Assembly (NCBI RefSeq): GCF_900113375.1
Contig: NZ_FOPC01000002.1
Span: 389,514-453,513, forward strand
Reading direction: 5' to 3'
From: Algoriphagus hitonicola
Lineage (GTDB): Bacteria > Bacteroidota > Bacteroidia > Cytophagales > Cyclobacteriaceae
Length of the DNA stretch: 64,000 bases
The notes under the pieces were generated by a model. It did not search any database, was not told where the DNA came from, and worked only from the letters and a program-made list of their open reading frames with translations. Below are positions 51,308 through 60,593 of the stretch, piece after piece (the stretch's first letter is position 1; each line of letters starts with the position of its first letter). The position numbers were made by a program, and so were the translations under genes.

Positions 51308-52081
51308 TTACCCATAGATTTCTTCCAAAATCTGAGCAAGTCTTACACTCGCGGCAATCATCCGCTCCTCGGCTACTTTATAGTTATTGTACATGTATTC
51401 GTAACTTAATCTTCTATTTTCCGGCAAGTCATAAACAATGGGACGCAGACTAACCGCTTCTTTTAACCAATCATTCATAGACGCTCCTCGGTATTCTTTC
51501 TGAAGCTCAGGTGTGACCCTTCGATAAAGCTCATCCGCTATTTCGGAATAGCTCATTCCCTGCCTTCCGATCATTCCACTATCCCAAAGTGCATGAAGAT
51601 TGGTTGGATTTCCAAAAAACTCGATTTTCACATCATTTCCTCCTCGATCTTCACCAGTTCCGACATGTAATGGCTGGTGAATATCCTCAACCATATGGAT
51701 CAGCATTTTAAGTTTCTCTGCTTCCTCCACCGGAGACAAGCCTCCTGCTTTCAATTCCTCTTTCAATCGTAAAATTGCCTCATAAGCATCTCCTTCCTCT
51801 TCTTGATGAGCGGGATCATATTCTCCTTCTTTGCTCGTCAGGTAATGCCAGGTGGTAGCGTAATCATAAGCGCGATCCGAACGAATTTCATCCATCCAGG
51901 TACCGCTTCTAGCCAGTGACATCGGCTTTATGACACGCTCCACTTTTCTCAAAGTGGATTTTTTCATTTGCCGCTCGGCCATAAGGCCAATGAGATAATG
52001 CCCCAACTGTCCCCAAGCGAAGGATTGTGTCACAATCATGGTGAGCATGAATGCTGAGGCAAGAAATTTAAATTTTTTCAT
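51308..52081 (-). CDS. S1/P1-type zinc nuclease, secreted
   Basis: 257 residues with a signal peptide cleaved before tryptophan (SFA|WGQLGHYLIG): in this family the mature N-terminal Trp binds zinc. Zinc ligands are recognisable in LGHYLIG, WMDEIRSDRAYDYATTWHY, MLIHMVEDIHQPLHVG, and NLHALWDSGM. Such enzymes cut single-stranded DNA/RNA and remove 3'-phosphates; they are often scavenging enzymes. A good terminator follows. No neighbour is obviously related. Confidence 0.93.
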   Translation of the reverse strand: MKKFKFLASAFMLTMIVTQSFAWGQLGHYLIGLMAERQMKKSTLRKVERVIKPMSLARSGTWMDEIRSDRAYDYATTWHYLTSKEGEYDPAHQEEEGDAYEAILRLKEELKAGGLSPVEEAEKLKMLIHMVEDIHQPLHVGTGEDRGGNDVKIEFFGNPTNLHALWDSGMIGRQGMSYSEIADELYRRVTPELQKEYRGASMNDWLKEAVSLRPIVYDLPENRRLSYEYMYNNYKVAEERMIAASVRLAQILEEIYG

Positions 52082-52137
52082 GGGTGAATTTTGATGCGAA
52101 AATACAGGAGAATTCTTAAAGAAAGGTTAGGAAATCA

Positions 52138-53328
52138 TTATCCTTTTTCAAGTTCGGATACCGCCAGCCAAGCCATTAAACCGGCTCCGATTTCCAAGGC
52201 GTCTTCATCGATGTCAAAGGTAGGCGTGTGTACCCCGGAGATAATTCCTTTTTGTTCGTTTCGGGTACCGAGACGATAGAAGCAGCCTTTGATTTCCTGA
52301 GAATAATAGGCAAAATCCTCTGCGGCCATCCAAATATCCAGATCAAGGACATTTTCCTCTCCCAAATAATCTTTCGCCGCAAGGGTAGCCCGCTCAGTCA
52401 GTTCGGGATCATTTTGGAGAAAAGGGTAACCCTTTCGGATTTCAAAATCTACTTCTCCGCCCATTCCTTCTACCAGACCTTTAGCGATTTGAAGCATTTT
52501 TTGGTGAGCTTGTGCCCGCCAGGGTTCATTGAGTGTACGAAAAGTACCTTGAATTTTTACTTCATTTGGGATCACATTCGTCGCTCCCAAGGCCTCCACA
52601 CGTCCAAAGGAAAGTACAGAAGGCACTTTGGGGCTTGCGGCCCGACTGACTACTTGCTGCAGGGCAACAATCAAATGAGATGAAATCAACACCGGATCAA
52701 TCAAGGTCTCTGGCATTGCACCATGACCTCCTTTTCCTTTGACTGTGATGTAAAGCTCATCAGCACTCGCCATATAAATTCCCTGCCTGAACCCAACTTT
52801 CCCAACAGGAATAAAAGGCATCACGTGCTGTCCGATGATTCCATTGGGTCTGGGGTTTTCCAAAGCGCCGTCTTTGATCATATAGGAGGCTCCTCCTGGG
52901 GCAACTTCCTCTCCAGGTTGGAAAATCAGCTTGATTGTTCCCTCAAATTGATCTTTGACAGAATTTAAGATTTTGGCAGCGCCCAGTAAAGACGCGGTAT
53001 GTGCATCGTGACCACAGGCATGCATAACTCCTTCATGGGTAGATTTGTAGGGGACATTATTTGCCTCGATAATAGGTAAAGCATCCATATCCGCCCGAAG
53101 TGCCACTGTTTTCTTTCCGGGATTTTTTCCCTCAATCAGCGCTGTCCATCCGGTGGTTGCTTTCTGTTCAATCTGGCTAACGCCGATCTCCTGAAGTTTT
53201 TGGTTGACAAACTTTGCAGTTTCGTATTCTTGATAAGATAGCTCAGGATTGGCATGAAGATGCCTTCTGTTTGCGATTACTTCTTCTTTGAGATCCTTGG
53301 CTAGGGATTTAATTTTGTCCTTCAACAT
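52138..53328 (-). CDS. M20-family amidohydrolase
   Basis: 396 residues. The M20D pattern is complete: RRHLHANPELSYQEYETA, ALRADMDALPI, HACGHDAHTASLLG (metal ligands Cys/His), LIFQPGEEVAPGG (glutamates), GHGAMPETLIDPV, and MAAEDFAYYSQ. Related enzymes hydrolyse N-acyl amino acids (hippurate, IAA-conjugates, N-acetyl-diaminopimelate). No signal peptide. Its start overlaps the end of the SPOR lipoprotein gene by 20 bases. Confidence 0.94.
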   Translation of the reverse strand: MLKDKIKSLAKDLKEEVIANRRHLHANPELSYQEYETAKFVNQKLQEIGVSQIEQKATTGWTALIEGKNPGKKTVALRADMDALPIIEANNVPYKSTHEGVMHACGHDAHTASLLGAAKILNSVKDQFEGTIKLIFQPGEEVAPGGASYMIKDGALENPRPNGIIGQHVMPFIPVGKVGFRQGIYMASADELYITVKGKGGHGAMPETLIDPVLISSHLIVALQQVVSRAASPKVPSVLSFGRVEALGATNVIPNEVKIQGTFRTLNEPWRAQAHQKMLQIAKGLVEGMGGEVDFEIRKGYPFLQNDPELTERATLAAKDYLGEENVLDLDIWMAAEDFAYYSQEIKGCFYRLGTRNEQKGIISGVHTPTFDIDEDALEIGAGLMAWLAVSELEKG

Positions 53329-53848
53329 CTACATCTTGGCTTGGCGCAGAAAATTCTTTTCTCAAAATTCGATCTTGAATGATCCGCGCCGTAGGAAATT
53401 CATCTTTCAGTAAATTAAAATATTTGAGTGCTTCTACTTTATAGGCATATCGGCCTACTTTGACGAGATAGCGGGGCTGCTGATATTGAATATCTGCTTT
53501 GATATCAGGAAAATTTTCCTCCAAATCATCCATCGTTTTGAATGCTTTGTCCCGATCCAATCCTGAATACACCAGGACTTTGTATCCATTAAAGTAGGGG
53601 TCGGACTTCCGCTTGTTATACTCGTTTTTGGCAAGCTGATTCAGCTGATCATCAATTACTTTGGGAGAAGCTTCCACATCCACCATTTCTGATTCGTTAA
53701 TCCGCTTCTCATAATTTGGATAGCTGGGAAGATAGGTGCTCAGGTCTTCGCTGTAATTATCGTAGGATGCCGCCTTATCGACAGCAGGACCGGAACTCTT
53801 ACAAGCGCCAAAGAAAATAACGACTAAAACTATCCAACCTATTTTCAT
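53309..53848 (-). CDS. SPOR-domain lipoprotein
   Basis: 179 residues from the ATG at 53848 (MKIGWIVLVVIFFGAC), lipobox FGAC (C16). A linker (residues 25-90) leads to a C-terminal SPOR/Sporulation-related domain (GYKVLVYSGLDRDKAFKTMD, PRYLVKVGRYAYKVEALKYF), which usually binds denuded peptidoglycan glycan strands at division sites. It starts 4 bases after the secA stop, so it is likely co-transcribed with secA and the M20 gene. Confidence 0.87.
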   Translation of the reverse strand: MKIGWIVLVVIFFGACKSSGPAVDKAASYDNYSEDLSTYLPSYPNYEKRINESEMVDVEASPKVIDDQLNQLAKNEYNKRKSDPYFNGYKVLVYSGLDRDKAFKTMDDLEENFPDIKADIQYQQPRYLVKVGRYAYKVEALKYFNLLKDEFPTARIIQDRILRKEFSAPSQDVDVEGQN

Positions 53849-53852
53849 GGCT

Positions 53853-56800
53853 TTAACTATCAATGATTACACATTTTCCGTCTTGAATATCCTGCTCTAC
53901 GCTTTTGTACTTAACGTCATTTTTGGTATTTCCGTTGGTGTATTGCACAGAGACCCGATCATTTCTACCATACGTCTTTTCAGACTTTCGTGGTGCTACC
54001 ACTGCTTGCTGAGCCGCTCTTCCGGCACTAGCCGCAGCTGCCGCCGCACGATTTGCCCCAGGATTCAGTGAGCTTGAAACTTCTGCCTTAGATGCTTGAA
54101 CCTGTGGTTCGGACTGAGGTCTTGGCGCTTGTGCAGCACTGACTTGATTGGGGTCTTGTTTTGGCAAGTCGGCTCGACTCAAGAAGGAAATCATATCTTC
54201 GTTAAGTTTACCAATAAAGCGCTTAAACATTTCAAATGCTTCGAATTTATAGATCAAAAGCGGGTCTTTTTGCTCATAAACGGCATTTTGAACGGATTGC
54301 TTCAAGTCATCCATATCCCGCAAATGTTCTTTCCAGTTTTGGTCAATGATGGCAAGCGTAACACTTTTCTCCAGAGAACGAATCAATTCCCTCCCTTCAG
54401 TTTCTAGCATCTTCTCCAGGTTTACGACTACACCGATCTGCTTGATTCCGTCAGATATAGGTACCATAATATCCTTGACCGTGGCTCCTCGCTCTGCATG
54501 TACCCGCTGAAGGATAGGAATGGCAGTCTGAGTGATTTTTTGATTTTTCTCCTTATAGGATTTAAAAGCCTTCGCGTAAAGCTCCTCGGTAAGTTGTTGA
54601 CTTTCTTTGCTTTTCAGATCATCTGCAGAAATCTGATAATCCAATCCTAACGAAGTGAAAATATTCATTCTGATATTCTCGATATCCTCTGTGGATTTGC
54701 CCATATCCACAATGCTTTCGCAGACATCGTACATAATATTGAGAATATCCAACTCCAGACGCTCTCCTTTTAGGGCATTTCTTCGACGTTTGTACACTAC
54801 TTCCCGCTGGGAATTCATCACATCATCGTATTCCAGCAATCGCTTACGGGTGCCAAAGTTGTTTTCCTCGACTTTGCGCTGTGCCCGCTCGATGGACTTG
54901 GTGATCATCGAATGCTGAATCACTTCTCCCTCTTCCAGACCCATTCGATCCATCAATTTGGCGATTCGGTCTGAGCCAAAAAGACGCATCAAACTGTCCT
55001 CCAACGAAACAAAAAACTGGGAAGAACCCACATCACCCTGACGTCCCGCTCGACCTCTCAGCTGACGATCGACGCGTCGGGATTCATGCCGCTCCGTACC
55101 AATGATCGCCAAACCTCCAGCTTGCTTAGACTCAGGAGCCAATTTGATATCGGTACCTCGCCCAGCCATGTTGGTGGCAATAGTTACAGTTCCCGGTTTT
55201 CCGGCCTCTGCGACTACATCGGCTTCTTTGGCATGTTGCTTCGCATTCAATACCTGATGCGGGATTTTCTTCAGGGTCAGCATTCGGCTGAGCACCTCTG
55301 ATATTTCCACCGAGGTAGTACCTACCAGAACCGGTCTTCCTGCAGCGACCAATTCGTTGATCTCGTCGACCACTGCGTTGAATTTTTCTCTGACAGTTTT
55401 ATAAACTTTATCTTCTCGGTCGTCTCGCTGAATCGGTTTATTTGTCGGAATGACTACTACATCCAACTTGTAAATTTCCCAAAACTCGCCCGCTTCTGTT
55501 TCTGCTGTACCGGTCATACCGGCCAGTTTGTGATACATTCGGAAGTAATTCTGCAGGGTAATCGTGGCATAGGTCTGTGTAGCATCTTCTACTTTGACAT
55601 TCTCCTTAGCCTCAATCGCCTGATGCAATCCGTCCGAATAGCGTCTTCCCTCCATCACACGACCAGTTTGCTCATCGACGATTTTGACTTTGCCATCGAC
55701 GATGATATATTCCGTGTCTCGCTCAAACATACAGTACGCTTTGAGCAGCTGATTGACGGTATGAATCCGTTGGGCTTTGACTCCGTAGTCTTTGATGACT
55801 TCTTCCTTGCGAACCAATTTTTCTTTTTCGTCGAGGTTTTCATCTTTTTCGAGATCGGCGATTTCCACACCGATATCCGGCATGATAAAAAAGCTCGGAT
55901 CCTCATTTTTGGTCGTCATCGTCTCAATGCCCCGATCAGTCAGATCGACCACATTACTTTTTTCTTCGATGGTAAACAACAGCGGTTCATCTGCCTCAGG
56001 CATATTTCGCTTGTTATCCTGCAGGTAAAAGTTCTCCGTCTTTTGAAGGATCACACGGATTCCCGGCTCGGATAGATATTTGATCAAAGGCTTGTATTTC
56101 GGCATGCCACGATAGGCTCTGAAAAGTGCCAATCCACCTTCTTTTTCATTTCCTTCAGCAATTTGCTTTTTGGCCGTGGACAAAAAGCCTTGAACCAGTT
56201 TACGTTGCTCCTCCACCAAGGTAGAAACCCGTGGCTTCATCTGATCAAACTCATGCACATCTCCTCGTGGAACCGGACCGGAAATAATCAAAGGTGTCCG
56301 CGCATCATCAATCAACACGGAATCGACCTCATCGACCATTGCAAAATGATGCTTACCCTGAACCAAATCTCCGGATTCACGGGCCATGTTGTCTCTCAAA
56401 TAATCGAAGCCAAACTCATTGTTGGTTCCGTAAACGATATCACATCCGTAGGCTTTTTTTCTACCGGCTGAATTCGGCTGATACTTGTCAATACAATCCA
56501 CCGTCAATCCGTGGAATTCAAAAAGTGGGGCATTCCATTCAGAATCCCGCTTGGCTAGGTAGTCATTGACGGTCACGATATGAACGCCTCGTCCAGCTAG
56601 CGCATTGAGGTAGGCGGGAAGAGTAGAAACGAGCGTTTTACCTTCACCTGTGGCCATTTCTGCAATTTTACCTTTATGCAAAACCATCCCACCGATCAAC
56701 TGCACATCGTAGTGGACCATGTCCCAAACAACTTCGTTTCCGGCGGCCAACCATTTATTCTGCCAGGTGGCGGTCTCCCCATCTATCACCACGTGGGGCT

Positions 56801-57239
56801 TCACAACCGCCATTTCTTTGTCTTTGAGCGTAGCCGAAACAGTCAACTTTCCGTTTTCCTTAAATCGCCGAGCGGTTTCTTTGACTACGGCAAAGGCTTT
56901 GGGCATGACGTTTTGCAGGACTTCTTCGAGGGCTTCATCCCGATCTTTTTCTACTTGTTCGATCTGGGTAAAAAGCTGATCTTTTTCATGAATGGCCTCA
57001 GAAGGCAACTGCTCGATCTCCGCGCGATAATTTGCAATTTGGTCATCAAAGCTTTTCAAGTGCGCATTAATGACGGATTTGATTTCCCCCGTCTGCGCTC
57101 TCAACTGGTCATCACTTAAGGATTTGAATCCTTCAAAAATCTCATTGATCTCTTTTACCTTGGGAAGAAGGTCCTTTATATCTCGGTCGGATTTGGTACC
57201 AAAAACCTTGGCCAATCCTTTAGCAATAAAATCTAACAT
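53853..57239 (-). CDS. secA: Preprotein translocase ATPase SecA
   Basis: 1128 residues. The motor of Sec-dependent secretion, driving precursors through SecYEG. Seen: Walker A ATGEGKT (in KIAEMATGEGKTLVSTLPAY), VNDYLAKRDSEWNAP, Walker B DEVDSVLIDDARTPLI, GMTGTAETEAGEFWEIY, and TNMAGRGTDIKLAPES with GRAGRQGD in the second motor domain. It is longer than E. coli SecA (901), as usual in this phylum, and ends without the CxCx8CH zinc motif (QDIQDGKCVIIDS). Signal-bearing lipoproteins throughout the window depend on this pathway. Confidence 0.98.
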   Translation of the reverse strand: MLDFIAKGLAKVFGTKSDRDIKDLLPKVKEINEIFEGFKSLSDDQLRAQTGEIKSVINAHLKSFDDQIANYRAEIEQLPSEAIHEKDQLFTQIEQVEKDRDEALEEVLQNVMPKAFAVVKETARRFKENGKLTVSATLKDKEMAVVKPHVVIDGETATWQNKWLAAGNEVVWDMVHYDVQLIGGMVLHKGKIAEMATGEGKTLVSTLPAYLNALAGRGVHIVTVNDYLAKRDSEWNAPLFEFHGLTVDCIDKYQPNSAGRKKAYGCDIVYGTNNEFGFDYLRDNMARESGDLVQGKHHFAMVDEVDSVLIDDARTPLIISGPVPRGDVHEFDQMKPRVSTLVEEQRKLVQGFLSTAKKQIAEGNEKEGGLALFRAYRGMPKYKPLIKYLSEPGIRVILQKTENFYLQDNKRNMPEADEPLLFTIEEKSNVVDLTDRGIETMTTKNEDPSFFIMPDIGVEIADLEKDENLDEKEKLVRKEEVIKDYGVKAQRIHTVNQLLKAYCMFERDTEYIIVDGKVKIVDEQTGRVMEGRRYSDGLHQAIEAKENVKVEDATQTYATITLQNYFRMYHKLAGMTGTAETEAGEFWEIYKLDVVVIPTNKPIQRDDREDKVYKTVREKFNAVVDEINELVAAGRPVLVGTTSVEISEVLSRMLTLKKIPHQVLNAKQHAKEADVVAEAGKPGTVTIATNMAGRGTDIKLAPESKQAGGLAIIGTERHESRRVDRQLRGRAGRQGDVGSSQFFVSLEDSLMRLFGSDRIAKLMDRMGLEEGEVIQHSMITKSIERAQRKVEENNFGTRKRLLEYDDVMNSQREVVYKRRRNALKGERLELDILNIMYDVCESIVDMGKSTEDIENIRMNIFTSLGLDYQISADDLKSKESQQLTEELYAKAFKSYKEKNQKITQTAIPILQRVHAERGATVKDIMVPISDGIKQIGVVVNLEKMLETEGRELIRSLEKSVTLAIIDQNWKEHLRDMDDLKQSVQNAVYEQKDPLLIYKFEAFEMFKRFIGKLNEDMISFLSRADLPKQDPNQVSAAQAPRPQSEPQVQASKAEVSSSLNPGANRAAAAAASAGRAAQQAVVAPRKSEKTYGRNDRVSVQYTNGNTKNDVKYKSVEQDIQDGKCVIIDS

Positions 57240-57331
57240 GTCTATATTTTGATTCTGAAATCAGGGCTTAAAATTAAACCCTTTTTATTACAATTGATAA
57301 TTAATGAAAGCCCCTCAGGTAGTCTTTGGGA

Positions 57332-58099
57332 TTAAAGGTCGATTTGGCCTGCAAATACCTGCTGCGCAGGACCAATCAACCAAATATCTTCCAAAGTGCC
57401 ATCCGCATTCCTTCGAAATCGTACGGATAAATTACCCCCTCGGGTTTTGATTTTTACGGTAGCGGCTTTTTGATCTTGTGCAAAAGCAATCGCCGCGGCA
57501 GTCACTCCGGTCCCACAGGAAAGCGTTTCGTCTTCCACACCCCGCTCGTAGGTTCTCACAAAAATTTCATCCGAACTTATCGGTTGGATAAAATTTACAT
57601 TGGTTCCTCCTGGAGAATAACGCTGATCATATCGGATTTTTCTGCCCTCCTCTACCACCGGATATTCTTCGATTTGATCTACAAAACGAATATGGTGAGG
57701 TGAGCCGGTGTTTACAAAGCAGTCTGTTTTCACCTGATCGATCCCGGAGACATTACCCATTTTCAACTCAACCAAACCTTCTTTGATAAGGGCTTCATGA
57801 TCACCATCAATGGCAAGAAAATGGGTTTTTTCACCAATGATCCCCAAAAATTCGGCAAAAGCGACTGCACAACGGGCGCCGTTTCCACACATACTTTGGG
57901 AACCGTCAGCATTGAAATAAATCATCTCAAAATTATACTTGGGATGATTTCGGATCAAAATCAAACCATCAGCACCTATTCCGAATTTGCGGTCACAAAG
58001 CCTGGAAACCAACGCTAAATCCTGATCATCAAAGCGGTTTTCCCGATCATCGATCATCACAAAGTCATTTCCGGTGCCCTGATATTTATAGAATTTCAT
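57332..58099 (-). CDS. dapF: Diaminopimelate epimerase
   Basis: 255 residues; interconverts LL- and meso-diaminopimelate for lysine and peptidoglycan synthesis, using two cysteines. Both active-site motifs are there: SMCGNGARCAVAF and LSCGTGVTAAAIAFA, plus the N-terminal YQGTGNDFVMID. Length normal. It precedes secA by 92 bases on the same strand, with only an imperfect promoter between, so co-transcription is possible. Confidence 0.96.
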   Translation of the reverse strand: MKFYKYQGTGNDFVMIDDRENRFDDQDLALVSRLCDRKFGIGADGLILIRNHPKYNFEMIYFNADGSQSMCGNGARCAVAFAEFLGIIGEKTHFLAIDGDHEALIKEGLVELKMGNVSGIDQVKTDCFVNTGSPHHIRFVDQIEEYPVVEEGRKIRYDQRYSPGGTNVNFIQPISSDEIFVRTYERGVEDETLSCGTGVTAAAIAFAQDQKAATVKIKTRGGNLSVRFRRNADGTLEDIWLIGPAQQVFAGQIDL

Positions 58100-58282
58100 T
58101 CCAGCTTATTCAATTTGAAAATTTCTTGGGTTCAAAAACTTGTCCAAGACCCTCACAAGCTGCAAACTTAACCAAACTGGCAGAAATTCGGACGTATTGT
58201 CTGCCTTACAATTCCTAATTACTGATAGATTGATTATTTTGAGCATTAAATTCTTATCGAAATCAAAAAAACGTAATAAACC

Positions 58283-59038
58283 ATGAAACTTACCCGTGAA
58301 TTGATCTCCCGTCGCACGTTCCTTTCCAATAGTTCTAAAGCAAGTTTAGCTGTTGGTTTGGTGGGAACAGGTGTATTGTCCGCCTGCAGCAATGATGTCA
58401 AAGGGGATGATAAATCCATTCTTGCCACCAGCTTTAGCCAGACTCCGCTGAATTATGATTTTTCAGCGTTGGAGCCACACATCGATGCGATGACGATGGA
58501 AATCCACTTTACCAAGCATGCCGCTGCCTATGCCAAAAACCTCAACGACGCCATCGGGGAAGAAAATGTGGACACCAATAAACCGCTCGAAGACGTCTTG
58601 GCAACTATTTCCCAATACAGCACCAAAATGCGCAACAACGGAGGTGGACATTACAACCACGAATTGTTTTGGCAAATTATGACTCCGGATGCTGCCGAAA
58701 GACCCGAGGGAGATTTGGCCGCGGCCATCGACGAAAGCTTTGGAAGCTTTGACTCGTTTGCTGAGGAATTTGAAAAAGCCGCAGCTACCCGTTTTGGATC
58801 AGGTTGGGCTTGGCTGGTAGTCGATTCCGACAAAAAACTAGCGATCGGTTCCACCCCAAATCAGGATAATCCGCTAATGGACGTTTCGGATTTCAAGGGA
58901 ACACCGCTTCTAGGATTGGATGTTTGGGAGCATGCTTATTATTTAAATTACCAAAACCGCAGAGCGGATTACATTTCTGCTTTTTGGAATATAGTCAACT
59001 GGAACAAGGTCGCTGAGCGTTTTTCCGCTTCGATGTGA
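58283..59038 (+). CDS. Iron/manganese superoxide dismutase with Tat signal and lipobox
   Basis: 251 residues: a 40-residue export extension in front of a full Fe/Mn SOD domain. The extension has twin arginines (R10-R11 in [13 protein letters not shown]), a hydrophobic stretch, and lipobox VLSAC with C35. The SOD part shows HFTKHAAAY and HYNHELFW (metal histidines) and [19 protein letters not shown] (aspartate and histidine). Most SODs in this family lack an export signal. It should be folded and loaded in the cytoplasm, exported by TatC and lipid anchored, protecting the periplasm or outer membrane from superoxide. A terminator follows. Confidence 0.92.
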   Translation: MKLTRELISRRTFLSNSSKASLAVGLVGTGVLSACSNDVKGDDKSILATSFSQTPLNYDFSALEPHIDAMTMEIHFTKHAAAYAKNLNDAIGEENVDTNKPLEDVLATISQYSTKMRNNGGGHYNHELFWQIMTPDAAERPEGDLAAAIDESFGSFDSFAEEFEKAAATRFGSGWAWLVVDSDKKLAIGSTPNQDNPLMDVSDFKGTPLLGLDVWEHAYYLNYQNRRADYISAFWNIVNWNKVAERFSASM

Positions 59039-59132
59039 TCGATTTTCTGGAAAAAATTTCAACAAATTTTCTGCCTTAAATTGCTTAAAAATGTAGGCTT
59101 CTCTAAGTCTCTGTTAATCAATTTAAAAAACG

Positions 59133-59167
59133 AATCGCCTCGATCGAAAAGGAGGCGATTTTTTTTG
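59133..59167 (+). terminator. Terminator of the superoxide dismutase gene
   Basis: AATCGCCTC (59133-59141) pairs with GAGGCGATT (59152-59160) around a 10-base loop, followed by eight or more T. Confidence 0.88.
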
Positions 59168-59272
59168 CTTTAGAAAATCTGATGACGATCGGATTTCTGG
59201 AAATGGGAGCCACCAAAACCCCAATTGGCATGCAGATTGGATCATTTGGGACAAACCAATTTATTATTTACT

Positions 59273-60040
59273 ATGAAAAAGCACCTTTTAACACCCACAT
59301 TATTGGCCTTTTTAGCCAGCACTGCATTGATTTCATGTACGGAAGATTCCGATACGCAGCCCGAGGACGGCAATGCAAATTCCCGCGTGTTTGCCACCGC
59401 TGCTGGAGGTTCATCTGAATCTGCAAATGCCCGAGTAATCGTTAATGGATTTTCTACTTCCGAATTTACCGTGGCCACCGGAGAAATGGAGTTTCGGTAT
59501 GCAGCCAAAGCAGATATCGATGCCGGAATCGACCTGGGAAGCATTTCATTGAAGACTAATTTGAATTCTAGCCTTCAGTCTTCTGCTTCTGAAACCAACT
59601 CTTTGAGCCTAATCGCCAGCGGTGATAGTCAATCGGAATTGGTTGCCGAAGGAGAAACTCCAGAAGGAAATTATACTGAAGCGGAGTTTTTGCTCAAGCA
59701 AAATACCGAAGTAGAATCCTCAGATCCTAAGTACAACAAAAGTGTCTGGATCGAAGGTGAGATTGATGGCACTCAGGCAATCATCTGGTCTGAAACCGAA
59801 AAAACTATTGAGGCCATGGCTGAATCCAGTAACGGAGTCGAAGTAGAAGGACAAGGTGATATGGAGCTTGAGTTTGATATGGAAAAACTATTCGACGGGG
59901 TGAACTTTTCGCTCGCTGGAGATGGAAATGCTGATGGCACCATCGAAATCGGTCCGGATGGAGAAGATGGAAACGCCCTATTGTACAGCAGAATCATGAG
60001 TAATATGGAGTCCGCTGTTACTCTTAAAAGCAGAAACTAA
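59273..60040 (+). CDS. Hypothetical lipoprotein, 255 aa
   Basis: From the ATG at 59273 (MKKHLLTPTLLAFLAS) a lipoprotein signal ends in ALISC (C22), then TEDSDTQPED, an acidic stretch common to surface-exposed lipoproteins of this phylum. The mature part is very acidic and serine rich, with beta-strand-like segments (ARVIVNGFSTSEFTVATGEMEF, VWIEGEIDGTQAIIW). Negatively charged and low in cysteine; I do not recognise the family, though it is reminiscent of DUF4382-like lipoproteins. It has its own terminator and stands alone between SOD and the MazG-like gene. Confidence 0.7.
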   Translation: MKKHLLTPTLLAFLASTALISCTEDSDTQPEDGNANSRVFATAAGGSSESANARVIVNGFSTSEFTVATGEMEFRYAAKADIDAGIDLGSISLKTNLNSSLQSSASETNSLSLIASGDSQSELVAEGETPEGNYTEAEFLLKQNTEVESSDPKYNKSVWIEGEIDGTQAIIWSETEKTIEAMAESSNGVEVEGQGDMELEFDMEKLFDGVNFSLAGDGNADGTIEIGPDGEDGNALLYSRIMSNMESAVTLKSRN

Positions 60041-60065
60041 AACTCACTCATTTTCTTTCCTAAGG

Positions 60066-60092
60066 AAAAGGCCGGATTTTCCGGTCTTTTTT
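60066..60092 (+). terminator. Terminator of the hypothetical lipoprotein
   Basis: AAAAGGCCGG and CCGGTCTTTT form a stem with one G-T wobble and a 5-base loop, followed by a T-rich tail; it lies 26 bases after the stop. Confidence 0.8.
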
Positions 60093-60123
60093 CTTTATTT
60101 CAAATTCCAAAAGAAAATACACT

Positions 60124-60591
60124 ATGCAGGATCCTAAATCTCTTACTTCAGTCGCACTTTTTCACCAAACATTCAAGCATCCCGTTCTTCCCAGCCCTCA
60201 AATTCCCAATGAAACACGTTGCAATCTCCGTGTGGCCTTATTGGCAGAGGAGCTGAAGGAACTCGAAGAAGCGATTAAGGATAAGGATCTCGTCGAAATA
60301 GCGGATGCACTGTGTGATTTGCAATACGTGCTCTCCGGAGCGATTTTGGAATTTGGCTTGGGCGAAAAATTCAAAGCCTTATTCGACGAGGTGCAGCGCT
60401 CCAATATGAGCAAAGCCTGTCTTACTGAGTCAGAGGCGCAGGCAACGGTAGCACATTACAAGCTCAAAGGCACCGATTGTTTCTATGAAAAAGAAGGCGA
60501 TTTGTTTTTGGTCTTTCGGGAAGGGGACCGCAAAACCCTCAAATCTGTCAATTATTCCCCTGCAGATTTGAAGGGAATTTTGGAAGAATAG
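60124..60591 (+). CDS. Nucleoside triphosphate pyrophosphohydrolase-like (MazG/PRA-PH superfamily) protein
   Basis: 155 residues. The all-alpha NTP-PPase signature ALLAEELKELEEAI followed by LVEIADALCDLQYVLSGA supplies the Mg2+-binding EExxE and ExxD acidic residues. Members hydrolyse (d)NTPs to monophosphates, often non-canonical ones. The C-terminal 45 residues (FYEKEGDLFLVFREGDRKTL) are an added beta-like extension. Convergent with the MscS gene, 2 bases apart. Confidence 0.88.
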   Translation: MQDPKSLTSVALFHQTFKHPVLPSPQIPNETRCNLRVALLAEELKELEEAIKDKDLVEIADALCDLQYVLSGAILEFGLGEKFKALFDEVQRSNMSKACLTESEAQATVAHYKLKGTDCFYEKEGDLFLVFREGDRKTLKSVNYSPADLKGILEE

Positions 60592-60593
60592 CT

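Noticed and set aside
55530..56075. A 181-codon plus-strand open frame inside secA
   Set aside because: secA is certain on the other strand; this is an antisense shadow.
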